64,000 nucleotides of DNA from Hofstenia miamia. Taxonomy: Eukaryota; Xenacoelomorpha; Acoela. Within the stretch, counting starts at the first letter, position 1. Each line of letters starts with the position of its first letter. The stretch covers positions 671,873 through 735,872 of the forward strand of contig SCFE01000108.1 of NCBI GenBank assembly GCA_004352715.1. Direction: 5' to 3'. Made by a program: the position numbers and the translations under genes. This document shows, one piece after another, positions 22,501 to 34,259 of this stretch. The notes below the pieces were generated by a model. It was not told where the DNA came from. It worked only from the letters and a program-made list of their open reading frames with translations, and searched no databases.

Positions 22501-25500
22501 GATTGCGAAAGAGCCATAGCTAAAGTGAAGACTTGGGGAGAGTATGAATTCGAAGGTAAAATGGAACTAATAGCACAACTATACTGCTATTCTGGAATGG
22601 CATGTCTTGGTCTAAATGAAGTGAAAAAAGCGTTAAATTTATTTTTGAAGGAACTTGAAGTAGCTAAGACGAATAATTTAAGAGATGCCATTTCAAGGAG
22701 TCTAGACAATGTTGGGGCAGCGTATATAAAATTGGAGATGTTTGAAAAGGGAATTGAATATTGGCTTCAAAAGGTACTGCGTTTTATATATTATATTATA
22801 TTGTAGCGTTGAAATTCCAAACAACTAATCTTTGAACAATTAAGGCATTGTCCTAGAACGATTCAAGTAGCTCTGAGTGCTGCATAAATATTAGTGTCTA
22901 AAAAATTCTAAGATTTACGCGGGAGGTGTATTTAAATACAAACCTTCTAACAAAACACATACAGATACAGATGCCTTACGATAATGCGGAGTTCTCTTTG
23001 CACTAAATGCAAAGCAGCACGCGCTTAGATTCTACAACAGACATTCATAGTGCATTTGTGTTAATATCGGATTGTTTCATTTGGCTTGAGAAAAAATCAC
23101 ATCTAAAATATTTTTCTCATCAATTTCAAAAAGAATCATACTGTCAATTTCAGAAGTTATAGGAAGCAGAATTTCCACCTCATTCGCCAAAGTTGCAACC
23201 ATGCCAGGTTCTTTTGGAAGCACGAGCTCTTCAAACACGGCATGAAGCGTTTTAAGCATTGCACTCACGGCTCAAACGACAAGCATGGCACCGCAATGAC
23301 ATTACACGACGCGAAGTTTCTCAAACAACAAGGCAGATTTTAAAGAAACTATACGAACCACAGCGTTGCAGATCGAACAATTTCCATGTTGTTCACATGA
23401 AATCGGTTAAATCATCGAAATTCTCATTTTTATGACACAAACCCGGCAAGACAATAAACTGGCACAGCACCTTTAATTTAATCCTATTTTAGCTAGACTT
23501 GTAACCGGATTGGGCCGACCAAAAACAGTGTTAGTATGGTTCACTGTTTTGAGCTAAAGAAAATAGATCGGGTCTTATCGAGTAACTTCAAATATAAATT
23601 ACGGGTCATAATTATTATTTTGGGAAACTGTAAAATTTATTGATTTGAATAATATTGAAAATTGATATACAACTGTGAGTAGCGACAACCAAAAGGATGC
23701 CAATTTATACTAGAGCAGTATGGGGCAATAAAAAGGCGCTTACATTAAATAATTGAAAATGGATAGTGTATATTGTTCAAGTGAAACTTGTTTTCATAGC
23801 AAGAAATGTGTTTTTAATTAGATCAACCATTCTAATCGGAAAATGAGAGTGATAGCTGTTGTAGAGGCTTCCCCATTACAAAACTAAGAATAGATTATAA
23901 TTCGAAACAGTTGAGAAATCAATGGAACAGTTAGTGAAAATTTATTGTTTACATCTTCTACATCAGGGCTTGGTCGATTTGAGTCAGAATTTCAATTTTA
24001 TATGGTTCGAGTCAGAATGTTGATAATTTTATATGGATCGGTTCCGAATTTTTACGATCTTTCCAAAAAACGTCTATAATTTTTCAGTTTTCTACACCAA
24101 ATTTGAACATGCTAGAAACTATAATCACATCTACACACTCAAATTGAAAATCCTAATTTGAGTTTAGTAGTGTATATGAAATTTCAAAGTGTAAATATTA
24201 TTTTTACACATTTTTTTATAAATTATATCACATTCACTGCATTTGGAATGACTTGCGGGTGCTGCTGTGAATTTTAAATTTCGCAACGTTTTCAACAATA
24301 TCACAAGTCCAACTCTGGATGAAGCTTAGCATTGTACTGATACATTACATGAAATATTTCTTGTTACGAAATATTTCTGTCGCGCGATGGCGTACGAAAA
24401 TTGATTTCGCCTGCTATCATAATACATAGCATAAAAAATATTTTTTAGCAATTGCTCTAAATTGACCTGCATTTTTATACAGTAACGAAATCTTTCTGAA
24501 TGATGAAGCAGTGTGCATTGTAGTTCTGCCTTTCTTTAAAGGAAATGTTTGCTAGATTTTGGGGCGATTTGCATTTTATTCTCCCTTTTATGTTCTTGAG
24601 AAGTCATAGAAGAAAGTATTTTAAGCCATTTCTCTAAATTGGTTTGATTTCGTGACGGCATAATAATGCAGACCAATCTAGAGAAATTGCTAAAAAATAC
24701 TTTTTCCAGGAAAGGAATTTCGCGACAATGTGAACTTAAGGTATTGTTGTTATACATAGTATCCTCATAGTTCGTCACTCAATTCATTTTAATGCGTATT
24801 GCAAAATTCAAGCAAACTGATTTAGTAGGTGTAGGCCCCAATTATACCAAGAGTTTGGGGACACTACCAGAGGCGGATCTAAAAATTTCTGATGGGGGGG
24901 TTGTACTGAAACTCTAAAACTTGATTTTTGCATAATACTTTTAATTCTGAATTTGACTATATTTATATTCCTAATACATTTCTTTGCATGTTATGAAAAC
25001 AATTTTAAAGGTTTGGATGATCTTCTAGCTCGGACTCTCTACTATTGAGATGGAGTTTATCCGAATTCGTTTAGAAATATGTTAATTTTTTTAAAGTATC
25101 ATATTATATTTTTTAGATATTTCAATTTCTGCATTATGCATTATTAACAAAACAAAATATTGAATGGAGATATTATTGACATGTTTTAGTTTAGCAAGCA
25201 TACTGTATTTAATCAAAATGGTCTCCGTATCCGCAAAAATTGAAATTTGGTGCGGTCTTGTACTGATCCTGTCTCATGCTGTGTTTTTGTTCCAGCGAAT
25301 TTGAGAATTGAATTCTTAGGTGATTATTAAAGTTATATGTAAGAATAAAGTTGCATTTTTGTAGGTTTAGGATCAAACTTCTGACATGTAAAACAAAACA
25401 CTAAAATGAGGGAGATGATGAATTTCCAATATTATTAGGTTTTTAAATAAAGTGGGTATATATTTTTTACAACAAAACTGAACAATTAAAGCAATATAGG

Positions 25501-26849
25501 GTTCATAATTTCAGAATTTATTAAAAATTACAGGGCTTCTAAGAAATGCCTTGGGTGAACAGGACATCTGAAATGTTGCGCCAGCATTTTCAAATTTACC
25601 AGTGTAGAACTATTGTATTTCATAAGAAGTGCCAGTTTCATTGAACACTTTGATTGTGTATTTGATGAAAAAAACAGGGACGTGGTCAGTTACAATAATC
25701 TGGGGACTAAATTGAATAAATTAGCTCTATGGTTTCTAGGATATTAGTTTATCTATCGTAGGTCGGAACCTAATCAGAAATATTTACAAAAAGAAAGTTT
25801 CTTAAACTTCTTATAAGGCAACAAGGATCTGTACTTTTTAGGTATAGACATGTGGGTTTTTGTAGAAAGGGGAGAAGAAAAGCCCTATTCAGTTCACCCG
25901 TGGCCACATTCTTCAACAAAAATGTGTTTTATTTAAATAGAAAATTGGAAAGTTTCACAAATATTTGCCAAATCTTTGCAATGTTTGGTAAATTTAAAAA
26001 TTGCAAAAATTGGATCAATTTGCAAATTTAATGCAAAATTCGGCACTATCTTAGAATTTTATAACTTTTGTACTAAGATTTCACAAATTTATCTAATAGC
26101 TGCACACCATTCTGCTTTTTCATGGGGGGGCTGCAGTCACATAGTCCCCCCTTAAATCCGCCACTGGACACTACATGTACCCTGTATGTTTTTATACGAG
26201 AGTAAACGGTGAATTTTAGATTCCTTTATGTGAAACACACAACGAAGAAGCTTGGCTTTTTCATGAAATTGGCCGGTCTTATCTGGAATTATCAGACTAC
26301 GATAGAGCGTTGGATTTTGGCAAAAAAAGTGTTGACACCGCGAAGATGGTTTCTGACAAAATTTGGTTAATGAATTCATACTTATTGATTGGGCAAACAG
26401 AACGCGCAATGGGAAACAATAAAATGGCTATTGACTATTTATTAAAATCCCTATCTTATGCTAAACACCTTAAAAACGAACAACTATACGCTTCAATCCA
26501 GAAAATACTGGATGAGATTGTATACTACGAACCTTTAATCAACAGACCAATGGGTGAAGACATGCAGCCGGAAGAAATCTTTGAAACAAAAAATATTCAA
26601 AAAAGTATTGAGTCAGATGTGACAGGTTTTTCAGAAAATTGGGAATCTGAAGGAACAATTAAGGTTTCGTCTTTTAAAGAACCTTACAAAGAATCATTTT
26701 CGAAAGGTTTAAGCAATCGTTCAGCACGGAAACCCATTTACAATGACAATGAGGAAACACTCATTTCAGAACATCAAGAGTCGGGCACTTCTGATCCCAA
26801 TGATCACCTGTCTGATGTTTCAACAAACGAAGAAAACAGTGAACAATGA
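22501..26849 (+). CDS. ODAD4: ODAD4 (TTC25) homologue, exons 2 and 3
   Basis: Exon 2 is 22501-22773 (acceptor atttag, donor gtactg; 91 codons) and exon 3 is 26220-26846 plus TGA (acceptor ttttag; 209 codons). Both start in phase 0. Exon 2 encodes tetratricopeptide repeats with 'YSGMACLGLNEVKKAL' and 'ALDNVGAAY-like' SLDNVGAAYIKLEMF. Exon 3 continues with 'EEAWLFHEIGRSYLELSDY', the most conserved ODAD4 block. Further TPR helices and an acidic, Ser-rich low-complexity tail follow. ODAD4 is the axonemal docking factor for outer dynein arms in motile cilia. The N-terminal exon is not upstream: it is at 34235-35203 on the opposite strand. The two parts together give about 623 residues, near the usual family length. 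The 3.4-kb intron contains a hAT element and an inverted repeat. Confidence 0.88.
23077..23268 (-). CDS. unrecognised small frame antisense to ODAD4 intron
   Basis: A 63-codon frame with balanced composition ('VLPKEPGMVATLANEVEILL', acidic C-terminal part) in otherwise AT-rich intronic DNA. No domain recognised and no convincing splice partner. It may be a fragment of a captured gene or chance. Confidence 0.2.
   Translation of the reverse strand: MSAMLKTLHAVFEELVLPKEPGMVATLANEVEILLPITSEIDSMILFEIDEKNILDVIFSQAK
24433..24706. repeat. inverted repeat with a third internal copy
   Basis: 'AAAAATATTTTTTAGCAATT' followed by 'GCTCTAAATTG' at 24433-24475 is repeated in reverse complement at 24663-24706. 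A third copy, in the same orientation as the first, lies at about 24610-24650 ('AGTATTTTAAGCCATTTCTC'). The layout suggests a MITE with long subterminal arms. Ends are not defined. Confidence 0.6.
24868..26166. mobile_element. non-autonomous hAT element (1299 bp) with 8-bp target duplication
   Basis: Left end CAGAGGCGGATCTAA; right end, read inward on the minus strand, CAGTGGCGGATTTAA. The pair forms hAT-style terminal inverted repeats, followed inside by G-runs on each side. The flanks 24860-24867 and 26167-26174 are both GACACTAC, a perfect 8-bp duplication as hAT transposition makes. No transposase frame is present. The element sits in the second ODAD4 intron, ending 46 bp before the acceptor of exon 3. 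Confidence 0.92.
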
Positions 26850-27223
26850 TAAATTTTCCTCCACATTTTTCAAAGAAAAGCCAAGCTACAATTCTATCCT
26901 TGCATTAGAGCCTGGCACCTAGAATTTGATTAAAATTAAGGCAAGCGGAAATTGTTTGTAAATATTTGTATATTTAACATTGTAGTAGAAAACCCATGAA
27001 AAAATATAAAACTCTACAACTACTGTGGCATGATAAGTTAACATTTCAACCTTATTTTCTGTGAGTTTTAGATTTTGTGAACTCTACGTACGAATGCTAA
27101 TAATTTTCTCAACAAAATAGCAATATTTCAAAATTATCTGCAATTAGTTGTTATAATTACAAATGTGGAATTTATTGTAAGAGGAAATGCAATGAAACAA
27201 ATTTGTGAAAAACCTTAATCTAA

Positions 27224-27225
<2 letters not shown>
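26850..27225. other. ODAD4 3' flank
   Basis: Sequence after the ODAD4 stop codon; presumably holds the 3' UTR. AT-rich, no gene. A TA microsatellite follows at 27226-27254. Confidence 0.5.
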
Positions 27226-27254
<29 letters not shown>

Positions 27255-27261
27255 CTGTACA

Positions 27262-27540
27262 TTAACAAAAAATCAAGCTCTATCTCTTGAAAAAATACAA
27301 AAAGAGCACTTAGAATTATTGCACTGTAAAACAATGGCCAACCATTGAAGCGAGAAGAGAAGAGTTACTGTGAAGCTCTTTCTACAACCTAAAACGCGCG
27401 CAAATAATCTCATTCACTCAATTATACCGAAAACACTTCTTACGACAGGCAATTTACGAAAAATTTAGAAGTGAACGAAGAAGAAATCAATTCATTCCAT
27501 TCTGCGCAATGCTACTAAACCAAAATCAACGCTAAAACCC
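27262..27540 (+). mobile_element. LINE 3' end remnant
   Basis: Translated across two frames it gives 'LEKIQKRALRIIAL' and then an 'EARREEL...LFYNLKRANNLIHSI' region, closing with 'RRRNQFIPFCAMLLNQ'. This is the C-terminal layout of RTE/CR1-like polymerases. The TA repeat immediately 5' probably predates or arose beside it. 5'-truncated and frameshifted. Confidence 0.7.
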
Positions 27541-28850
27541 AGAACTTAGCAATTTCAATAGTGCAGATGTTTTTATCAATAAATACGATCATACATATAT
27601 ATATATATATAGATTACAACATGATTTTTGGTACTTAAAACCCTATATTTATTGCGGTCAATATAATATTTTTTGAAGAAGATAACTTCAAAAATGTTTC
27701 CTAAACAATTTTTTAAATTTATTTCCAAATTTATAAATAGATGCATCATTGCAAATTTAAGACTTGGAATTGTGCCAGATTTTTCAAATAAAATGCTAAA
27801 AATAGCCCTATTTCACTATAATGTATGGCAGTTCTTCTAATTGATTGATAATTGATCCAGTACTTATTAATTGATACTTGATTTGATGCAGCTACCAAAT
27901 TCGATTCAATTATATATTTGCAGTTATTGCCGAAATTGCTAGCAATGCTAAGAATTCGTGATTGGCTTTGTTTGCACCAAACGCAGTTCGCGTTCGCAAC
28001 ACTGTTCATAAAAATGTACTCGGTGCAGTCCCAACACTAAACAAACCCTCAAACCAAGGGATTATATTGTATTTCCTCATGAAGACAAGATATTTTTTTT
28101 GTTTTCGAGGTTTCTTTGAAAAAAAATTTTAAGAAAAAATGTTTTTAGCTATCATTTTCTGTCAAAATAATGATTTATAATTGATTAATAATTGCTTGAA
28201 TCTAGTAATTTGATTATTGAGCAGTCTTACTAAAATATTAATACCACCTGTAATTAAAGAAACAGGAAAATTCCACTTAACAAACCCGCACAATACTTAA
28301 TATAAATAATGACATGGATTTCAAAAGATCCACTTGTAGGAGGCATTTTCGTATTGGAGCGTTAGGTTCTTATGTATATCTTCTACTTTTGTAAATGTTT
28401 TGTAATTCATTTACTATTTCTAAATAAATATATGGCAAAATGCATATTGAATAGAAATCTATTCACAAGTGTAGTGTTTACAGTAAGCAATTCAAATTGT
28501 GAAAATATCAATTGAAATTCCTAAATAATGACCAATTTAATGACTTTTGTATCATGAAGATCTTCTTCGATAATATCAATAACAGAACTATTCGTTATCA
28601 TCTCATCATGTTTGGCATGGTGACTTGAAATATTTCTTTCTAATAAACGAAATATATTTTGAAAATATACAAGAGAGACTAAAGTCATAAATTTCCACTA
28701 GTTCTTGCACAGCCAAAAAATTTGCGAAATTAGTAACCAACTGAAACTAACTGAAAATAGCAAAACTAAAAAGTGCAACATCACTCCTTTGAAACAAAAC
28801 TCAAAAGAGCCCCTTACCAGTTTTTGATGAAATTTTTGGTGCAATAGATG
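27541..28850. other. no gene recognised
   Basis: AT-rich spacer. A minus-strand frame (28009-27746) is open for 87 codons but lies in compositionally biased sequence with no domain. Nothing else is supported. Confidence 0.45.
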
Positions 28851-30360
28851 AAAACATCCTAATGCCCAGCCTATGGATCGTGATGAAGCTATTGAAGGTG
28901 CCGTCCAGTTTTTCCGAGGGCTATTTTTTCCAAGACAACAGGAGAAACGATAAAAAATGTTGTTCTGGAGGAGCAGGTTCTTGTGGGTTAAACAGTCTTG
29001 GAGCTAAAAGAATTTTTAAATCTTTTTTCGCTCAGATTCTGATAATAAACGCAATTCTTTTCTACTTCTATCAAGGAGGCTATCTCCTTATACTTTAAAT
29101 CGCATGATTGCACTCGACGAGAATCCTGGTATGAGAACTACTGGTATAAGTAAAATCTTTCGACGAATAACTACAAATGCCGTCCTTCAAACTTTAAAGT
29201 ACGACAACATAGAAACTTATGATCCACTACAGACAGCTGCAAGACAATTAGCTGGTATTGAAGCAGCTATTCAAGCAATGGAGGATATCTATGAAAGCGA
29301 TAACTGTGAAGCTATTTTACTTGTGGATGCAAACAATGACTTCAAAAGGTTAAACAGAAAGCTTGCTTTACATAATGTCAATTATTATTATATATGTTCA
29401 CTATTTGCATGCTTATTACAAAATTTTTATGGTAGCTCAGACAGACTTTCAATTGGAAACAAAGTGATTTTCTCAAAGGAAGGTACTACTCAAGGTGATG
29501 TTGCAGCAATGGCCATGTACAAAATTGCAACACTGCCATTGGTTTATGACAGCACAAACCCATCAGTACGACGCATATTCTATGCGGATGATGGCACGGG
29601 CAGGGAAGAGATCCGGGATGTACTATCATGGTGGAAGATGCTTAAGAAACATGGACCTAACTAAACTCGGTTACTTTCCTAAGTCCTCAACAACCATCCT
29701 TCATATTAAGCCAAAACACCTTGAAAAGGCGAACAAATACTTCTTCAGAGAAGGCGTACTTTTTTCACACAGATTGTACTGACCTTTATTGTTCTGAACA
29801 ACTGAAATCTAAAGTAGAGGTATGGTCAAACTTTACCAATAAGACCTCAGAAATTGCAGAAACTCAACCACATACCGTTTATTCGCGTTTTTCAAAGTTC
29901 ATTGAAATCAAATGGTCGTAGGCACAGAGAGTTACACAGATTCAGTCCGATACTTTCGAAGGTCGTGAGGATAACATCAGACTACAATTACTTCCAAAGT
30001 TTTTTGGAAAGATCTAAACTTTAATCTGGCTCAATTTTGCGACTACCTACAAAATTTGGGATTAGAGACCCTTGTGGAGCATCGCCGTTCATTGAAAAGT
30101 TTCTAAAACAACTTTGCGGTTTCATCACTGATAAAAGACATACCGACTATTCCATAACCTGCAACTGGATAAGATGCCAACGTGACTTCTTGTTACGAAG
30201 CATGATCCTCTGCATTCGTGGAACTAGACGATACCACACAATTTCCAAGCTTGAAGTTGATTTTAAATCAAGTTCAAGATCGTTTGATGTTAGCACTGTG
30301 GAATTAATTGATGAATTGGACGTTGCCTCATATATTCGTGTAGAATACAAAGCATCTTGA
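28851..30360 (+). pseudogene. unusual non-LTR-like RT element (RT core plus C-terminal block)
   Basis: Frame 29104-29664 holds the RT core: 'LDENPGMRTTGI' entry block, motif A in 'AILLVDANNDFKRLN', motif B 'GTTQGDVAAMAMY' and the catalytic 'FYADD'. After a frameshift near 29650 comes 'LGYFPKSSTT', a block this family carries after the palm. Frame 30037-30360 supplies the end of the C-terminal domain ('DYSITCNWIRCQRDF', then 'LLRSMILCIRGTR'), also seen at 11.9 kb. The segment that should carry ARLD...FDVK is deleted here. Such elements are common, often annotated as uncharacterised proteins, in cnidarian and other invertebrate genomes, as I recall. Classification is uncertain. Confidence 0.75.
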
Positions 30361-31190
30361 TTTTTGTTTTTTTTGAAACTCACTTGTATTTATGTTATTA
30401 TTTTGACTAAATTACATTTTTTTAATCTTTGATGATGTATTTTTTTCATTTTTAAAATACGCAAATTTCAATTTTTCATATGGTTGACAATTTCATGGAT
30501 TTAACCATGATCAGGTAAATATTCATGTTTCAATCCGATGTTTCAAAAATGCGCAAAGTCCACTAAGCATTTCAATTATTCATGAGCGATTACAAGGGAG
30601 GGGGTTTGGGGATAAGCAATCTCAAGAAAATGAACAACCCTACTATATAATGAAAATAACACCTAGCCCTATTTCTACAAGCATTAACTTAAAGAAACAT
30701 TTTTGTGTCCGCTCATATAGAGAAAATCTTACCTATTTTGCTCAGACGTCTGTTAGTAGACGGCAATTGGGAACTCCGCAGTCGATATACACATTTATAG
30801 CGAATCAAAGCAATAGAAGAAAAAACGGTCATTTCAATCTCACGAGCATTAAAGTGAAATCATTATACCATTTACTAATCATTGTTCAGAAGTTATGACA
30901 AGCCCCAGATTGCAAAAAATAACTGGAAATGATATTAATTACAAAATGGTTTTATTTTTTTGGTCCTATTGCATTAATCTCATTGGCTTGGTCTCAGTCT
31001 CCCTCCATAAAATTTCAATAGTCCGTTGTGGTTCAAAGGCAAACTTCTACTTTGGTCAAAATTGGATTGGTAAAACTTACTGTCGTTTTAAAAATCTCTA
31101 TGTTAATGTCCGTCCACTGAAATACCAGGTTCCAGTCCAATTAGACAGCGCGGTTTTACAATGATTTAATCAAAGCATGGTGGAGTAGCG
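30361..31190. other. no gene recognised
   Basis: Open frames at 30650-30898 and 30895-31164 show no motif I recognise. They may belong to the LINE remnant that follows. Confidence 0.35.
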
Positions 31191-31643
31191 TTGGAGAAGG
31201 ACGGGATGTGTTTCCCAAGAGATAAAAAGCCATATGGAAGATTACTTCAAATGTTGAAGGAAAAGCCCATTTATACGGTTTTAGTATGGGGAGGATGCAG
31301 GAAGTCATTACAGCAACTCATAGACAAACTACAGAGGAAGGGAATGCGACTGGGATATACGGATAACTTTGAATCTATTGAAACAATTGTGAGAAAGTCA
31401 GATGAAAAGCTGTTGAAGAGAATGTACTATGAGGACCATTTTCTATCAGATCTAGTACCTGGAAGAAGTGACTATGCCTCTACAAGTCTCCGGGAACGTT
31501 TACCAGCCCCTGAAAGAGATATTGATAGGAGATTTACGTTTATTTTTCCAAACAGATTCTTCATTGAAGAATACATGGCAATTAGTGCTGAAGCGATACA
31601 ACACGCGGCGGTCACAAGACAGACGAGAACGACCTGCGCCTGA
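31191..31643 (+). mobile_element. probable LINE C-terminal fragment
   Basis: A 150-codon frame with 'LVWGGCRKSLQQLIDKLQRK' followed by a Leu/Arg-rich helix and a charged tail (DYASTSLRERLPAP). The 'WGG...IDKLQRKGMRL' phrase is typical of the post-RT region of LINE polymerases, where it reads WG...l..lQ.ralRi. No catalytic part is present, so the call rests on this single phrase and on the 'FPNRFF' end. Confidence 0.5.
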
Positions 31644-31659
31644 ATTGTATTGTTTTGAA

Positions 31660-32200
31660 TAATTGTCAAAACAATACTTGCCAACATTCCAAAAAAAATT
31701 ATGGGAAAAATGTATAAATAAGTTATTTACAATAATTTTGTCATGCTAAGATAGATTTGCAGACGCACATTTTGCCGTTTACAGAAGAACTTACTCTCAG
31801 TGCTCTGAATAGACAGATATTATTCCAAACAAAGAATTATGATCTATAAAAGCTGCCAATGAAGATGTTATTCATATGACTTTGAAGGGAAAAGTTCATT
31901 CTGAAATAATTTCTTTCAAATTAGCAATATTTAGAAACAAATTTAAATAGTTCATTTTACAGCCAAAAATTTGTAGATACATGTAATATATTTTTGATAA
32001 AATATTACAATACAATATTATACGTCTCTGCATGCAAACTATGAGAAGAGACAAATATATTTTACATTTTTTCACTCATATCAAGTTATTGAGGCGCAAT
32101 TAAATTTAAGCCAATACTATGTAAATCCAACGCTAAATCACAATGTGTTTTTACCAATAGGTTAGTATTAACAGCTTTGAATATAGAATTCTTCGTTAGC
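31660..32200. other. no gene recognised
   Basis: AT-rich spacer between the LINE remnant and the GC-richer promoter-like segment. I see nothing in it. Confidence 0.45.
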
Positions 32201-32202
32201 CA

Positions 32203-32612
32203 ATGATATTCGCAAAGGGCCCATTGTTAAATGCCCTACGAAAAGCAATTTTTTACGCGGAGATTGATGTCATTACGCGACGCGTTAAGGGGGTACCCCC
32301 ACAGAAAATCCATTTTCTCAGATTTGAGGTTATTTTAAACAATAATAGTATGCATGTAATAATCGAAATTTGTAGTAGTATTACTTCGAGTGAAGCCCTT
32401 CTCACTTTTTTCTGATTGGTCGAGAGGGGGGTTCCTTCCCGTTACACTTTTTTTCTGATTGGTCGAGAGGGCGGTTCCAGCCCGTTACACTTTTTTCTGA
32501 TTGGTCGAGAGGTGGAGTGAAGCCCGTGTCACTTTTTTGTGATTGGTCGAGAGGGTTGGTCTTTGACCTGAGACGTCGTGGATATTGGCGGGGGGTGTTT
32601 TGCTGACGTCAT
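32203..32612 (+). promoter_or_regulatory. promoter-like segment with four 42-bp CCAAT-box repeats and a CRE palindrome
   Basis: The phrase CTGATTGGTCGAGAGG recurs at 32412, 32455, 32497 and 32539 (last with one change), a period of 42-43 bp. Each unit includes 'CACTTTTTT' and holds ATTGG, the reverse of a CCAAT box (the NF-Y site). A fifth ATTGG follows near 32584, then a perfect CRE palindrome TGACGTCA at 32604-32611. The segment is GC-richer than its surroundings and also has 'ACGCGACGCGTT' near 32274. Promoter function is inferred; it could be a minisatellite or the end of a transposon. The next 1000 bases are N, so no target gene is visible. Confidence 0.45.
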
Positions 32613-32733
32613 GCATGTAATTTTACTAGTTTTTGTGTTATTTATGTGGCCTAATTTAGTTTGCATTTTTTTTACTTTTTTAGTTTCACTTTTTAGTTTA
32701 TATGTATTAATTTTCCACATATACATACTTGTT

Positions 32734-33733
32734 NNNNNNNNNNNNNNNNNNNNNNNNNNNNNNNNNNNNNNNNNNNNNNNNNNNNNNNNNNNNNNNNNNN
32801 NNNNNNNNNNNNNNNNNNNNNNNNNNNNNNNNNNNNNNNNNNNNNNNNNNNNNNNNNNNNNNNNNNNNNNNNNNNNNNNNNNNNNNNNNNNNNNNNNNNN
32901 NNNNNNNNNNNNNNNNNNNNNNNNNNNNNNNNNNNNNNNNNNNNNNNNNNNNNNNNNNNNNNNNNNNNNNNNNNNNNNNNNNNNNNNNNNNNNNNNNNNN
33001 NNNNNNNNNNNNNNNNNNNNNNNNNNNNNNNNNNNNNNNNNNNNNNNNNNNNNNNNNNNNNNNNNNNNNNNNNNNNNNNNNNNNNNNNNNNNNNNNNNNN
33101 NNNNNNNNNNNNNNNNNNNNNNNNNNNNNNNNNNNNNNNNNNNNNNNNNNNNNNNNNNNNNNNNNNNNNNNNNNNNNNNNNNNNNNNNNNNNNNNNNNNN
33201 NNNNNNNNNNNNNNNNNNNNNNNNNNNNNNNNNNNNNNNNNNNNNNNNNNNNNNNNNNNNNNNNNNNNNNNNNNNNNNNNNNNNNNNNNNNNNNNNNNNN
33301 NNNNNNNNNNNNNNNNNNNNNNNNNNNNNNNNNNNNNNNNNNNNNNNNNNNNNNNNNNNNNNNNNNNNNNNNNNNNNNNNNNNNNNNNNNNNNNNNNNNN
33401 NNNNNNNNNNNNNNNNNNNNNNNNNNNNNNNNNNNNNNNNNNNNNNNNNNNNNNNNNNNNNNNNNNNNNNNNNNNNNNNNNNNNNNNNNNNNNNNNNNNN
33501 NNNNNNNNNNNNNNNNNNNNNNNNNNNNNNNNNNNNNNNNNNNNNNNNNNNNNNNNNNNNNNNNNNNNNNNNNNNNNNNNNNNNNNNNNNNNNNNNNNNN
33601 NNNNNNNNNNNNNNNNNNNNNNNNNNNNNNNNNNNNNNNNNNNNNNNNNNNNNNNNNNNNNNNNNNNNNNNNNNNNNNNNNNNNNNNNNNNNNNNNNNNN
33701 NNNNNNNNNNNNNNNNNNNNNNNNNNNNNNNNN
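32734..33733. other. scaffold gap of exactly 1000 N
   Basis: Second nominal 1000-N join. Together with 2877-3876 it isolates contig 3877-32733, whose orientation is therefore open to question. Confidence 0.98.
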
Positions 33734-33995
33734 TATATATATATATATATATATATATATTGAATATTGTGCAATAAATAGCATTAATGTAGATATGCAT
33801 ATAGTATTCTAGTAGTGCTACCATATATATTAATAAAATGAGTCGGGCACTTTGATTATAATAATCACTTTGAAATGTGCCAATATTCTTGTATTCGAGA
33901 GCATATTTCTGTAACTATTAAAGTGCACACTCTATAATTTCAGTAGTAAGTAAAATTATGACATATACCTCTAAAGCCACTTCAAATGACCCATN

Positions 33996-34028
<33 letters not shown>

Positions 34029-34259
34029 AATATTGTGCAATAAATAGCATTAATGTAGATATGCATATAGTATTCTAGTAGTGCTACCATATATATTAAT
34101 AAAATGAGTCGGGCACTTTGATTATAATAATCACTTTGAAATGTGCCAATATTCTTGTATTCGAGAGCATATTTCTGTAACTATTAAAGTGCACACTCTA
34201 TAATTTCAGTAGTAAGTAAAATTATGACATATACCTCTAAAGCCACTTCAAATGACCCA
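33734..34259. repeat. identical 260-bp tandem duplication around a single N
   Basis: Sequence 33734-33993 reappears at 34000-34259 (offset 266), separated by one N at 33994 and extra TA units. Both copies start in the TA microsatellite and end inside ODAD4 exon 1, so the first copy includes a partial exon end (33969-33993). The lack of divergence and the N point to an unmerged contig overlap. Confidence 0.85.

Noticed and set aside
32529-33824. Long frames on both strands across the second N gap with Tyr-Ile repeats
   Set aside because: They consist of N plus translated TA microsatellite.
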